Part shown: piece by piece, positions 1-8,086 of the stretch
Position numbering within the stretch: position 1 is the stretch's first letter
Layout of the letters: each line of letters opens with the position of its first letter
Program-made: the position numbers and the translations under genes
Notes under the pieces: generated by a model
Databases searched by the model: none
Told to the model about the DNA's origin: nothing
What the model saw: only the letters and a program-made list of their open reading frames with translations
Assembly: GCF_036014015.1 (NCBI RefSeq)
Contig: NZ_CP107905.1
Span: forward strand, 8,866,001 to 8,930,000
DNA: 64,000 nt
Origin: Streptomyces sp. NBC_00457
GTDB lineage: Bacteria; Actinomycetota; Actinomycetes; Streptomycetales; Streptomycetaceae
Direction of reading: 5' to 3'

Positions 1-1
1 G

Positions 2-886
2 CGGGTGGTGGGCTACTGGGCCGAGCAGGATGTCGAGAAGGCGCGCGAGCTGGGCGCCGTCGGCGCGGCCGGCGACCTGTTCGTCGACGGCTCCCTCGGC
101 TCGCGCACCGCCTGTCTGCACGAGCCGTACGCCGACGCCCACCACACCGGCGTTTCCTACCTGGACGCCGCCGCGGTCGCCGCCCATGTCGCCGCCTGCA
201 CCGAAGCGGGCCTCCAGGCGGGCTTCCACGCGATCGGGGACGCCGCCGTGACGGCCGTGGTGGACGGCGTGCGCGCCGCCGCGGAGAAGGTCGGCCTCGC
301 CCGCGTCCGCGCCGCCCGGCATCGCGTCGAGCACGCCGAGATGCTCACCCCGGACACCGTCGCCGCCTTCGCCGAGCTCGGTCTGACCGCTTCCGTACAG
401 CCCGCCTTCGACGCGCTGTGGGGCGGCGAGGACGGCATGTACGCCCAGCGTCTCGGCGTACCGCGGGCCCGCCTGCTGAACCCCTTCGCGGCCCTGCTGC
501 GCGCCGGCGTCCCGCTCGCCTTCGGCTCCGACAGCCCGGTCACGCCCCTCGACCCCTGGGGCACCGTCCGGGCCGCCGCTTTCCACCGGACGCCCGAGCA
601 CCGGGTCTCCGCGCGCGCCGCGTTCACGGCCCACACCCGGGGCGGCTGGCGGGCCGTCGGACGGGACGACGCCGGCGTGCTGGTGCCGGGCGCACCCGCG
701 GACTACGCCGTGTGGCGCACCGACGCGCTGGTCGTGCAGGCTCCGGACGACCGGGTCGCGCGCTGGTCGACCGACCCCCGTTCCGGCACCCCCGGTCTGC
801 CCGATCTGAGCCCGGGCGCCGAGCTCCCCGTCTGCCTGCGGACCGTGGTGGGCGGACGAACCGTGTTTGTACGGCCGGGCGAGTGA
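2..886 (+). CDS. Amidohydrolase, YtcJ / amidohydrolase-3 type (5' end outside window)
   Basis: C-terminal ~294 residues of a metal-dependent amidohydrolase; the start and the N-terminal metal ligands lie before base 1. Family blocks seen, counting from the valine codon at base 5: DGSLGSRT about residue 28, HAIGDA about 75 (metal-binding His region), RVEH about 107, and FGSDSP about 173 with the conserved Asp. The C-terminus closes normally with a TGA stop. Substrate cannot be told from sequence; the family hydrolyses C-N bonds in amides and cyclic amides. It is followed by a long non-coding gap, so it is probably the last gene of its transcript. Confidence 0.85.
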   Translation, partial: RVVGYWAEQDVEKARELGAVGAAGDLFVDGSLGSRTACLHEPYADAHHTGVSYLDAAAVAAHVAACTEAGLQAGFHAIGDAAVTAVVDGVRAAAEKVGLARVRAARHRVEHAEMLTPDTVAAFAELGLTASVQPAFDALWGGEDGMYAQRLGVPRARLLNPFAALLRAGVPLAFGSDSPVTPLDPWGTVRAAAFHRTPEHRVSARAAFTAHTRGGWRAVGRDDAGVLVPGAPADYAVWRTDALVVQAPDDRVARWSTDPRSGTPGLPDLSPGAELPVCLRTVVGGRTVFVRPGE

Positions 887-1440
887 CGTCACGGGGTGGC
901 GCGCACAAGATCGGCGCCAGGCGCACTGTCGCTCGACCTGCGTATCCTCCGCACTGACCAGGGCTTTGAGTAGATATCCGCAGGTCAAACGGCTGTTGAC
1001 AGCCGATGGCGGGGGGCCGGTAGGTTCGGCCCAGTCCACCACCGGACGCCCGACCGGAGAACCTCCGTGCAGTCGTCGCCACGCCGCTGGGTCAGGGACG
1101 GTGTCGCCGCACCGGGGCACCGCCACTGGCAGCCAGGCTCAGCGCCCGCGCCGCGACGAGGGAGCGTTCCGGCCGGTCGGGGAGGTGTGACCCGGGTGGG
1201 GCCCGGGCGCTCAGTAGACAACGGCCTTTCGGTCGACCCGCAGCCAGCGGGTCCCAGGTCGGCCCGAAGGGCGCCGGGCCCCCATCCGCAGTCCCGCGGA
1301 CGTCCTGGATCACAGACGTCGGAAAGGGGACACATACCCGGCCCTTGCCGAATCGACACCGGTGTACGACCCTTCTGACGCGTCCACGCAGGCAGCGCCC
1401 ACTATGGTGGAGCCCTGCGCACGGACACGAAGGGGCAGCA
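887..1440. other. Intergenic stretch without a supported gene
   Basis: About 550 bases between the amidohydrolase and ppm1. I see no reading frame with convincing family content. A small hairpin sits at 990-1005 (CGGCTG, four-base loop, CAGCCG) and may end the amidohydrolase transcript. The last part must hold the ppm1 promoter, but no -10/-35 pair is convincing. Confidence 0.4.
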
Positions 1441-2241
1441 GTGAACGACGGCGACGGGACCCTCGCGGCACAGAGCCAGGGGAGGCAGTTCGGGCCGCTC
1501 GGCACGGCCTTGGTGATCATCCCGACCTACAACGAGGCGGAGAACATCAAGGCGATCGTCGGGAGGGTGCGCAAGGCCGTCCCCAAGGCTCACGTGCTCG
1601 TCGCCGACGACAACAGCCCCGACGGCACGGGCAAGTTCGCCGACGAGCTGACCGTCGAGGACGACCAGGTCCATGTCCTGCACCGCCAGGGCAAGGAGGG
1701 CCTCGGTGCCGCCTACCTCGCCGGGTTCCGCTGGGGCATGGAGCACGGCTTCGGCGTACTGATCGAGATGGACGCCGACGGCTCCCACCAGCCCGAGGAA
1801 CTGCCCCGGCTGCTCACCGCGCTCAAGGGCGCCGATCTGGTGCTCGGCTCCCGCTGGGTGCCCGGCGGCCGGGTGGTGAACTGGCCCAAGTCCCGCGAGT
1901 TCATCTCCCGCGGCGGCAGCCTCTACTCGCGTGTGCTGCTCGACGTCCCCATCCGTGATGTCACCGGCGGCTACCGCGCCTTCCGCAGCGAGACCCTGGA
2001 GGGCCTCGGCCTCGACGAGGTCGCCTCCCAGGGCTACTGCTTCCAGGTCGACCTGGCCCGCCGCGCGATCAAGGCCGGATACCACGTCGTCGAGGTCCCC
2101 ATCACCTTCGTGGAGCGCGAGCACGGCGACTCCAAGATGAGCCGGGACATCCTCGTGGAGGCCCTGTGGCGGGTCACCACATGGGGCGTGGGGGAGCGGG
2201 TCGGCAAGGTCCTCGGCCGGGGCAAGCCGTCACAGTCGTAG
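1441..2241 (+). CDS. ppm1: Polyprenol monophosphomannose synthase (Ppm1)
   Basis: GT2 glycosyltransferase of 266 aa that transfers mannose from GDP-mannose to a polyprenyl phosphate, giving the donor for protein O-mannosylation and other mannosylation outside the membrane. Visible are PTYNE (residues 28-32), DDNSPDGT (about 56-63) and the metal-binding DADGSHQ (111-117). It is a stand-alone catalytic domain without the extra membrane acyltransferase seen in some mycobacterial versions. GTG 1441 was chosen because AAGGGG lies six bases upstream and the protein then starts just before the catalytic fold; a longer frame opens at 1345 but adds non-family sequence. Confidence 0.92.
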   Translation: MNDGDGTLAAQSQGRQFGPLGTALVIIPTYNEAENIKAIVGRVRKAVPKAHVLVADDNSPDGTGKFADELTVEDDQVHVLHRQGKEGLGAAYLAGFRWGMEHGFGVLIEMDADGSHQPEELPRLLTALKGADLVLGSRWVPGGRVVNWPKSREFISRGGSLYSRVLLDVPIRDVTGGYRAFRSETLEGLGLDEVASQGYCFQVDLARRAIKAGYHVVEVPITFVEREHGDSKMSRDILVEALWRVTTWGVGERVGKVLGRGKPSQS

Positions 2242-2313
2242 ACCTACGGCCTCACAGGCACCATTGATCGTCCTCTTATCCCGTACTGAGCCGGACCCAG
2301 GCACACTGGACGC

Positions 2314-2889
2314 ATGACGACTGGCGCTCCGACCCCCACCCACCCCGCACGGCCCCGGCGCTCCCGGCTGCGCACCTTCCTGCCGCTGTCCATCGCCGCC
2401 TGGCTGGTGCTGGAGATCTGGCTGCTGACCGTGGTCGCGGGCGCCTCCAGCGTGTTCACGGTGTTCCTGCTGCTGCTCGCCGGGTTGGTGCTCGGCGCGG
2501 TGGTCATCAAGCGGGCCGGCCGCCGTGCCTTCCGGAACCTCACCGAGACGCTGCAACAGCAGCAGAGCGGCGCGGCGCCCCCGGCCCCGTCGGGCAACAG
2601 CGAGGGCAACGGGCTGATGATGCTCGGCGGTCTGCTGCTCATGCTCCCCGGCCTGGTCTCGGACGCGGTGGGCCTGCTCCTGCTGGTTCCGCCGGTCCAG
2701 AAGGCCATCAGCCGGTATGCGCAGCGCACCTTCGAGCGCACCCTGCGCGAGGCCGGTTCCGGCACCCTGGGCGATGCCTTCCAGCAGGCGCGTATGCACC
2801 GCCCCGACGGCAAGGTCGTGCAGGGAGAGGTCATCCGGGACGAGCCCGGGGACGCCCCGCAGGGTCCGCGCCCGCCGATCACGGGCTGA
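2314..2889 (+). CDS. fxsA: FxsA-family inner membrane protein
   Basis: 191 aa membrane protein of the FxsA (YtzA) family. Hydrophobic segments lie at about residues 23-43, 45-65 and 98-124; the family block LLLMLPGLVSDAVGLLLL is clear in the last one. The C-terminal ~60 residues are polar and cytoplasmic in other members. In E. coli FxsA relieves phage T7 exclusion by F plasmid, but its normal role is unknown and nothing here refines it. It follows ppm1 by 72 bases and ends at a strong bidirectional terminator. Confidence 0.9.
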   Translation: MTTGAPTPTHPARPRRSRLRTFLPLSIAAWLVLEIWLLTVVAGASSVFTVFLLLLAGLVLGAVVIKRAGRRAFRNLTETLQQQQSGAAPPAPSGNSEGNGLMMLGGLLLMLPGLVSDAVGLLLLVPPVQKAISRYAQRTFERTLREAGSGTLGDAFQQARMHRPDGKVVQGEVIRDEPGDAPQGPRPPITG

Positions 2890-2909
2890 GGCCCGCCCGG
2901 GCACACGAA

Positions 2910-2954
2910 AACCGCGGGCGCCGTACGTCAATCTCACGTACGGCGCCCGCGGTT
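2910..2954. terminator. Perfect bidirectional terminator between fxsA and rbpA
   Basis: Perfect 19-base stem (2910-2928 with 2936-2954) around a seven-base loop, between the convergent ends of fxsA and rbpA. The + strand arm starts after AAA and the mate ends in GGTTGTGTG, so it can serve both directions. Confidence 0.9.
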
Positions 2955-2992
2955 GTGTGCGTGTGTTGCTTACTGCCCAAGCCCCGCAGGTA

Positions 2993-3367
2993 TCACGCGG
3001 ACTTGCGGCTGTCGCGCGGATGTACCGCGATGTTCATCGCACCGGACCGCAGAACTGCCAGACGCTCCTCAAGGACCTCTTCGAGCTCCTCGCGGGTGCG
3101 CCGCTCCATCAGCATGTCCCAATGTGTACGCGCGGGCTTGGCCTTCTTTTCCTCAGGGCCGTCGCCGTCAACGAGGAGTGCCTGGGCCCCGCAGACCTTG
3201 CACTCCCACTCCGGCGGGATCTCCGCCTCGACCGAGAAGGGCATCTCAAAGCGATGTCCCTTCTCGCATGCGTACTCCACGGCCTGGCGCGGGGCCAGGT
3301 CGATGCCGCGGTCCGTCTCGTAGCTGGTCACCACGAGGCGCGTGCCGCGAAGAGCTCGCTCACTCAT
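2993..3367 (-). CDS. rbpA: RNA polymerase-binding protein RbpA
   Basis: 124 aa, the usual length. RbpA binds the principal sigma factor HrdB and the polymerase core, stabilises the open complex and raises tolerance to rifampicin. The RbpA core domain is clear: VEYACEKGH, then PPEWECKVCG with the Cys residues of the family; the basic linker (EEKKAKPARTHWDMLMERR) and C-terminal sigma-interacting helix (TREELEEVLEERLAVLRS) follow. ATG 3367 is preceded by GGGAGG. A SigR-type promoter lies 62-87 bases upstream, as expected for this known SigR-regulon member. Confidence 0.97.
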   Translation of the reverse strand: MSERALRGTRLVVTSYETDRGIDLAPRQAVEYACEKGHRFEMPFSVEAEIPPEWECKVCGAQALLVDGDGPEEKKAKPARTHWDMLMERRTREELEEVLEERLAVLRSGAMNIAVHPRDSRKSA

Positions 3368-3428
3368 GAATCGTGCCTCCCGGGCTTGTCGCCCACAGGA
3401 CAGGTGTCGCTGTCGTCGTCATCCGGTC

Positions 3429-3454
3429 AACGTCCGGTCGGCGGTAAAGATTCC
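3429..3454 (-). promoter_or_regulatory. SigR-type promoter of rbpA
   Basis: On the minus strand GGAAT (3454-3450), exactly 18 bases, then GTT (3431-3429). This matches the SigR consensus GGAAT-N18-GTT. The transcript would start near 3422, giving a leader of about 55 bases before the rbpA ATG. SigR control of rbpA during thiol stress is established in S. coelicolor. Confidence 0.85.
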
Positions 3455-3531
3455 CGTTCCGTGTCCCGTTCCGGGGTCATGCGTCGCCGTCGTAGCCGCC
3501 CCTTGTTGTACCCACCAGCGCCCGGTTTGTC

Positions 3532-3549
3532 ACATCTGCTAGCAGATGT
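3532..3549. repeat. 18-bp perfect palindrome between the UMF1 gene and rbpA
   Basis: ACATCTGCTAGCAGATGT is a perfect palindrome without spacer, flanked by GTC on the left and CAC on the right. It lies about 80 bases upstream of the SigR promoter of rbpA and 87 bases past the end of the MFS gene. It could be an operator or a weak terminator; a zero-loop palindrome fits an operator better. Confidence 0.5.
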
Positions 3550-3635
3550 CACCCAGCGTTTCGGCATCTTTGACGCGCAGTAACGGTACGCCTGGCAGGC
3601 CAAACGCGTACACTACCGCCCTTTCGCCTTGAGTG

Positions 3636-4982
3636 CTAAATCCTGTCCGGAACGGGGTTGCCCGCGTCGGCGATCGCCCGCCGCACCGGAACCCGTGCGA
3701 GCAGGGCGAATCCCAGGATGAAGAAGGCCACTAGAGAGATGATCGCGTCCCGATAACTTCCGGTCAGCTGGTAGGTGAGACCGAACAGAAGAGGGCCCAA
3801 CCAGCTCATGCCCCGGTCGCTGAGTTCGTACGCCGAGAAGTACTCGGCCTCTTTTCCGGGCGGGACCAGATGCGAGAACAGGGAGCGGGACAGTGCCTGG
3901 CTGCCGCCGAGGACGAGGCCGATGCCGGCGGCGAGCACGAAGAACCAGACCGGAGCGCCCGCCGGCAGGAAGTAGCCCGCGCCCAGTGTCACCGTCCAGG
4001 CGATCAGGGAACCGAGGATCGTGCGCTTGGCGCCGTACGTGCGGGCCAGCCGCCCCAGTGCGAGGGCGCCCACCACCGCCAGCACCTGGACCATGAGCAC
4101 CGCCCCGATCAGCGTCGACTGCCCGAGCCCCAGCTCCTCGGAGCCATAGACGGAGGCCTGGGAGATCACCGTCTGGATGCCGTCGTTGTAGACGAGATAC
4201 GCCAGCAGGAACGCCAGCGTCAGCGGATGGCGGCGCATGTCCCGGACGGTCGCCGCCAACTGCCGGAAGCCGGGGGCGGTCGCCTCCTTCGCCGTGGACC
4301 GGCGGTCGCGCAGCCGTCGTAGCGGAATGAGGGTGAAGGCGCCCCACCACAGACCGGCCGAGGCGAGACAGATGCGGACGGCGGTCCCTTCCGAGACACC
4401 GAAGGTGTCGTGGGCGAGATAGAGCACCAGATTCAGTACGAGGACCAGCGCGCCCGCCGCATAGCCGAACGCCCAGCCCCGGGAGGAGACCGCGTCGCGT
4501 TCCTCGGGCGGGGCGATCTGCGGCAGGTAGGAGTTGTAGAGCATCATCGCCACGGACTGGGCGGCGTTGGCGACGATCAGCAGGAGGCCGCCGAGCAGGT
4601 AGCGGTCCCCGTCCAGGAAGAACATCGCCGTCGTGGCCGCGGCCCCCACGTAGGCGGCTGCCGCGAGGAGCGGCTTCTTGCGGCCGGTGCGGTCGGCGGC
4701 GGCGCCCACCAGGGGCATCACCAGCACGGCCACGATCACCGACAGGGACACCGAGTACGCGAAGAAGGACCCTGCGCGGACCGGGATCCCCAGGGGGTGC
4801 ACGAATCCGTCCCCGTCCGCGGCCTCTTTCGCGACCGAGGTCAGATAGGGGCCCAGGAACACGGTGAGCACGCTCGTCGAGTAGACGGAGCACGCCCAGT
4901 CGTAGAAATACCAGCCGCGCTGCTCACGCCGCCGCTCCGTGGCCTCGTCGGCCGCTTCCGTCCGCACGGTGCCGGTGCCCAC
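3636..4982 (-). CDS. MFS transporter, UMF1 (Atg22-like) family
   Basis: 448 aa integral membrane protein with about 12 hydrophobic segments. The N-terminal block GWYFYDWACSVYSTSVLTVFLGPYL is the hallmark of the UMF1/Atg22 family (fungal Atg22 exports amino acids from the vacuole). The MFS loop DRTGRKK follows segment 3. GTG 4982 has GAGGG six bases upstream. It lies 42 bases behind the GDPD gene on the same strand, so yczE-like, GDPD and this gene probably form one transcript. Substrate unknown. Confidence 0.85.
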   Translation of the reverse strand: MGTGTVRTEAADEATERRREQRGWYFYDWACSVYSTSVLTVFLGPYLTSVAKEAADGDGFVHPLGIPVRAGSFFAYSVSLSVIVAVLVMPLVGAAADRTGRKKPLLAAAAYVGAAATTAMFFLDGDRYLLGGLLLIVANAAQSVAMMLYNSYLPQIAPPEERDAVSSRGWAFGYAAGALVLVLNLVLYLAHDTFGVSEGTAVRICLASAGLWWGAFTLIPLRRLRDRRSTAKEATAPGFRQLAATVRDMRRHPLTLAFLLAYLVYNDGIQTVISQASVYGSEELGLGQSTLIGAVLMVQVLAVVGALALGRLARTYGAKRTILGSLIAWTVTLGAGYFLPAGAPVWFFVLAAGIGLVLGGSQALSRSLFSHLVPPGKEAEYFSAYELSDRGMSWLGPLLFGLTYQLTGSYRDAIISLVAFFILGFALLARVPVRRAIADAGNPVPDRI

Positions 4983-5024
4983 CCGTGCCCTCGCTTCCCC
5001 GAGAAGGCCAGCGCCCGCCGGGGC

Positions 5025-5792
5025 TCACACCCAGAGGCCCCGGTCCTCCATGACCTTGCGCAATGTGTCGATGTGATCGGTCATGATGCCATCGACTCCC
5101 AGGTCGAGGAGCCGGTGCATGGCGTCGGCCTCGTTGATCGTCCACACATGCACCTGCAGCCCGCGCGCGTGGGCGGTGCGGATGAAGCGGTGGTCCACCA
5201 CCTGGATGCCGGACTGGGCCTCGGGCACCTGCGCGGCGACCGCGGAGCGGCGCAGCGCCGCCGGCACGCCCCAGGAGCGCAGCCGCAGGTTCAGGACGCC
5301 GCGGGTGCCGTACGACGTCGCCAGGCGCGGCCCGGCCAGCCGCTGGGCGCGCACCACACGCGCCTCGGAGAAGGAGCCGACGCAGATCCGGTCCCAGGTG
5401 TTCGTGCGCTCGATCAGCTCGAGGAGCGGGTGGAGCGCGGGCTCGGCCTTCATGTCGACGTTCCAGCGGACGTCGGGGAACTCCTCCAGCAGGTCCTCGA
5501 AGAGGGGCACCGGCTCCTTGCCCGCCACGCGCGCGTGCGCCACGTCCTGCCACGGCAGGTCGGCGATCCGGCCCGCACCGTCGGTCACCCGGTCCAGGGT
5601 CGCGTCATGGAAGGCGACGAGCTTTCCGTCCGACGTGGCGTGGACGTCGGTCTCGAGGTACCGGTAGCCCAGCTCCACCGCGCGCCGGAACTGCAGCGCG
5701 GTGTTCTCCAGGCCGTCCGCGTCGCCGCCGCGGTGGGCGAAGGCGATCGGGCCGGGATGGTCGAGATAGGGGTGGCGTATCCGCGTGCTCAC
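5025..5792 (-). CDS. Glycerophosphodiester phosphodiesterase
   Basis: 255 aa, cytoplasmic GDPD-family enzyme that cleaves glycerophosphodiesters from phospholipid turnover into sn-glycerol 3-phosphate and an alcohol. Active-site blocks seen: AFAHRGG near residue 16, the metal ligands in ENT and ETDVHAT, and HDATLDRVTDG about residue 60; GIMTDHID closes the barrel. No signal peptide. GTG 5792 is chosen because it overlaps the stop of the upstream gene by four bases (GTGA), implying translational coupling; a longer frame runs upstream through that gene and is spurious. Confidence 0.92.
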   Translation of the reverse strand: MSTRIRHPYLDHPGPIAFAHRGGDADGLENTALQFRRAVELGYRYLETDVHATSDGKLVAFHDATLDRVTDGAGRIADLPWQDVAHARVAGKEPVPLFEDLLEEFPDVRWNVDMKAEPALHPLLELIERTNTWDRICVGSFSEARVVRAQRLAGPRLATSYGTRGVLNLRLRSWGVPAALRRSAVAAQVPEAQSGIQVVDHRFIRTAHARGLQVHVWTINEADAMHRLLDLGVDGIMTDHIDTLRKVMEDRGLWV

Positions 5793-6442
5793 GGACGAAG
5801 TATCGCCCCATGGGGTTGCCCTTCGGCAACGACCGTGCTGCGGCCCGGTGCCGGCGGAACGGCGAACACGCGCAGGAAGAGCTGGGCCAGCGGGCCGATC
5901 GACACCGCGTACAGCAGGGTGCCGACGCCGATCGTGCCGCCGAGGGCGAAGCCCGTCACGACCACCGCCACCTCGACGGTCGTCCGCATCAGCCGGATCG
6001 AGCGGCCGGTGCGCCGATGCAGCCCGGTCATCAGCCCGTCCCGGGGGCCCGGACCGAAGCGCGCGGCGATGTAGAGGCCGGTGGCCACTCCGTTGAGCAG
6101 GATTCCGGCGAGCAGGAGAGGAATGCGTACGGCCAGGGAGTGGGCGGCGGGCAGCAGGGCGAGGGTGCCGTCCATGGCGATGCCGACGACGAAGACGTTG
6201 GAGACGGTGCCGAGGCCGGGGCGCTGGCGCAGCGGGATCCACAGGAGCAGGACCGCCGCGCCGACCACGATCGACACCACGCCGATCGTCAGGCCCGTCA
6301 GCTCGGCCAGGCCCTGATGCAGCACGTTCCACGGCTCGAGCCCCAGCCCCGCCTCGACAAGCAGACCCGAACTCGCTCCGTAGAGGGCGAGACCGGCGTA
6401 CAGCTGGATCAGTCGGCGCGTCAATTGGCCCTTCGCGGACAC
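5789..6442 (-). CDS. YczE/YyaS/YitT-type membrane protein
   Basis: 217 aa membrane protein with five or six hydrophobic segments and the family blocks GLGLEPWNVLHQGLAELTG and GPGPRDGLMTGLHRRTG. GTG 6442 has a GGGGGG Shine-Dalgarno eight bases upstream; a start at 6559 would run into the divergent regulator gene. YczE-type proteins are known partners of divergently encoded MocR regulators (YczR), exactly the arrangement here. Function is uncertain; in Bacillus YczE affects bacillaene/surfactin production. Confidence 0.85.
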   Translation of the reverse strand: MSAKGQLTRRLIQLYAGLALYGASSGLLVEAGLGLEPWNVLHQGLAELTGLTIGVVSIVVGAAVLLLWIPLRQRPGLGTVSNVFVVGIAMDGTLALLPAAHSLAVRIPLLLAGILLNGVATGLYIAARFGPGPRDGLMTGLHRRTGRSIRLMRTTVEVAVVVTGFALGGTIGVGTLLYAVSIGPLAQLFLRVFAVPPAPGRSTVVAEGQPHGAILRP

Positions 6443-6464
6443 GACGTTCCCCCCTGGTGGTGGT

Positions 6465-6496
6465 TGTGGCCTGATGCATGACACCCTGTGGCTTGA
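6465..6496. promoter_or_regulatory. Direct repeats, likely operator of the MocR regulator
   Basis: TGTGGCCTGA (6465-6474) and TGTGGCTTGA (6487-6496) are direct repeats with starts 22 bases apart, two helical turns, in the gap between yczE-like and mocR-like genes. Direct repeats on one face of the helix are typical MocR targets. Binding is inferred. Confidence 0.5.
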
Positions 6497-6543
6497 GGAG
6501 AAGCGTGATCCATGGCCAATTCGGGGAAGGTGGACTGATTTCC

Positions 6544-8052
6544 ATGGCGCAGTGGACATCGGCGGTGGGGGCGGCTCAGCTCGCCCGGCTGCTCAGCTCC
6601 CAGCAGGACCGCCCGGCGGGCCCGGGCACGCGCCGTCCGCCCGCCTACCGCGCGCTCGCCGACGGCATCCGGCTGCTCGTGCTCGAAGGCCGCGTCCCGG
6701 TGGCCGCCCGACTGCCCGCCGAACGCGAGCTGGCCCTCTCCCTGTCCGTCAGTCGTACGACCGTCGCCGCGGCCTACGAGGCGCTGCGTGCCGAGGGATT
6801 CCTGGAGTCCCGGCGTGGAGCGGGCAGTTGGACCGCCGTGCCGGCCGGCAATCCGCTGCCGGCGCGCGGTCTGGAGCCCCTGCCGCCCGAGGCGCTCGGT
6901 TCGATGATCGACCTCGGCTGCGCGGCGCTGCCCGCGCCCGAGCCATGGCTGACACGGGCGGTGCAGGGGGCGCTGGAGGAGTTGCCGCCGTACGCGCACA
7001 CGCATGGCGACTATCCGGCGGGGCTGCCGGCGCTGCGCGCGATGATCGCCGAGCGGTACACCGCACGCGGGATTCCGACCATGCCCGAGCAGATCATGGT
7101 GACGACGGGTGCGATGGGCGCCATCGACGCCATCTGCCACCTCTTCGGCGGGCGGGGCGAGCGGATCGCGGTGGAGTCGCCTTCGTACGCCAACATCCTG
7201 CAGCTGATGCGGGCGGCGGGTGCTCGGCTCGTGCCCGTCGCCATGGCCGAGGGTCTTGCCGGGTGGGACATGGACCGGTGGCGGCAGGTGCTGCGGGAGG
7301 CGGCGCCGCGGATCGCCTATGTCGTCGCCGACTTCCACAATCCGACCGGTGCGCTGGCGGATGAGAACCAGCGGCGGCAGTTAGTCGATGCGGCGCGGTC
7401 GGCGGGGACCGTGCTGATCGCCGACGAGACGATGAGCGAGCTGTGGCTCGACGACGAGGTCGAGATGCCGCGGCTCGTGTGTGCCTTCGACCCCGCCGGC
7501 TCGACCGTCATCACCGTGGGGTCCGCGAGCAAGGCCTTCTGGGCCGGGATGCGGATCGGGTGGGTGCGGGCGGCTCCCGATGTGATCCGCAGCCTGGTCG
7601 CCGCGCGTGCGTACGCGGATCTGGGGACGCCTGTGGTGGAGCAGTTGGCCGTGAACTGGCTGTTCAGCACCGGGGGTTGGGAGAAGGCGGTGGAGGTACG
7701 GCGTGGTCAGGCGCGGGACAACCGTCAGGCGCTGGTGGCCGCGGTGCGCAGGCAGCTGCCGGAGTGGGAGTTCGAGGTGCCGCGAGGTGGGCTGACGCTG
7801 TGGGTGCGGACCGGGGGGCTGTCCGGGTCGCGGCTCGCGGAGGCGGGGGAGCGGGTGGGGGTACGGGTGCCGTCCGGGCCTCGCTTCGGGGTGGACGGGG
7901 CCTTCGAGGGGTATGTGCGGTTGCCGTTCACCGTGGGGGGCGCGGTGGCGGAGGAGGCCGCGGCGCGGCTGGCTGCCGCGGCTCGGTTGGTGGAGAGCGG
8001 TGGGGCTGGGGGAACCGGGGGGACTGAGACGCCTCGTACGTTTGTGGCGTGA
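6544..8052 (+). CDS. MocR-type regulator (GntR wHTH fused to aminotransferase fold), YczR-like
   Basis: 502 aa. Residues about 30-95 form a GntR winged helix (LPAERELALSLSVSRTTVAAAYEALRAEGFLESRRGAGSW); the rest is a fold-type I aminotransferase domain with the PLP region ADFHNPTGAL, DETMSELW and the Schiff-base lysine in GSASKAFWAGMRIGWVR. Such proteins sense PLP or an amino acid-PLP adduct. ATG 6544 has GGAAGGTGG ten bases upstream; a start at 6478 lies within the presumed operator. It faces the yczE-like gene, the classic YczR-YczE arrangement. Confidence 0.9.
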   Translation: MAQWTSAVGAAQLARLLSSQQDRPAGPGTRRPPAYRALADGIRLLVLEGRVPVAARLPAERELALSLSVSRTTVAAAYEALRAEGFLESRRGAGSWTAVPAGNPLPARGLEPLPPEALGSMIDLGCAALPAPEPWLTRAVQGALEELPPYAHTHGDYPAGLPALRAMIAERYTARGIPTMPEQIMVTTGAMGAIDAICHLFGGRGERIAVESPSYANILQLMRAAGARLVPVAMAEGLAGWDMDRWRQVLREAAPRIAYVVADFHNPTGALADENQRRQLVDAARSAGTVLIADETMSELWLDDEVEMPRLVCAFDPAGSTVITVGSASKAFWAGMRIGWVRAAPDVIRSLVAARAYADLGTPVVEQLAVNWLFSTGGWEKAVEVRRGQARDNRQALVAAVRRQLPEWEFEVPRGGLTLWVRTGGLSGSRLAEAGERVGVRVPSGPRFGVDGAFEGYVRLPFTVGGAVAEEAAARLAAAARLVESGGAGGTGGTETPRTFVA

Positions 8053-8086
8053 CGGTGCGTGGGCGCAGTTTGGGTTGACGTCTCGG

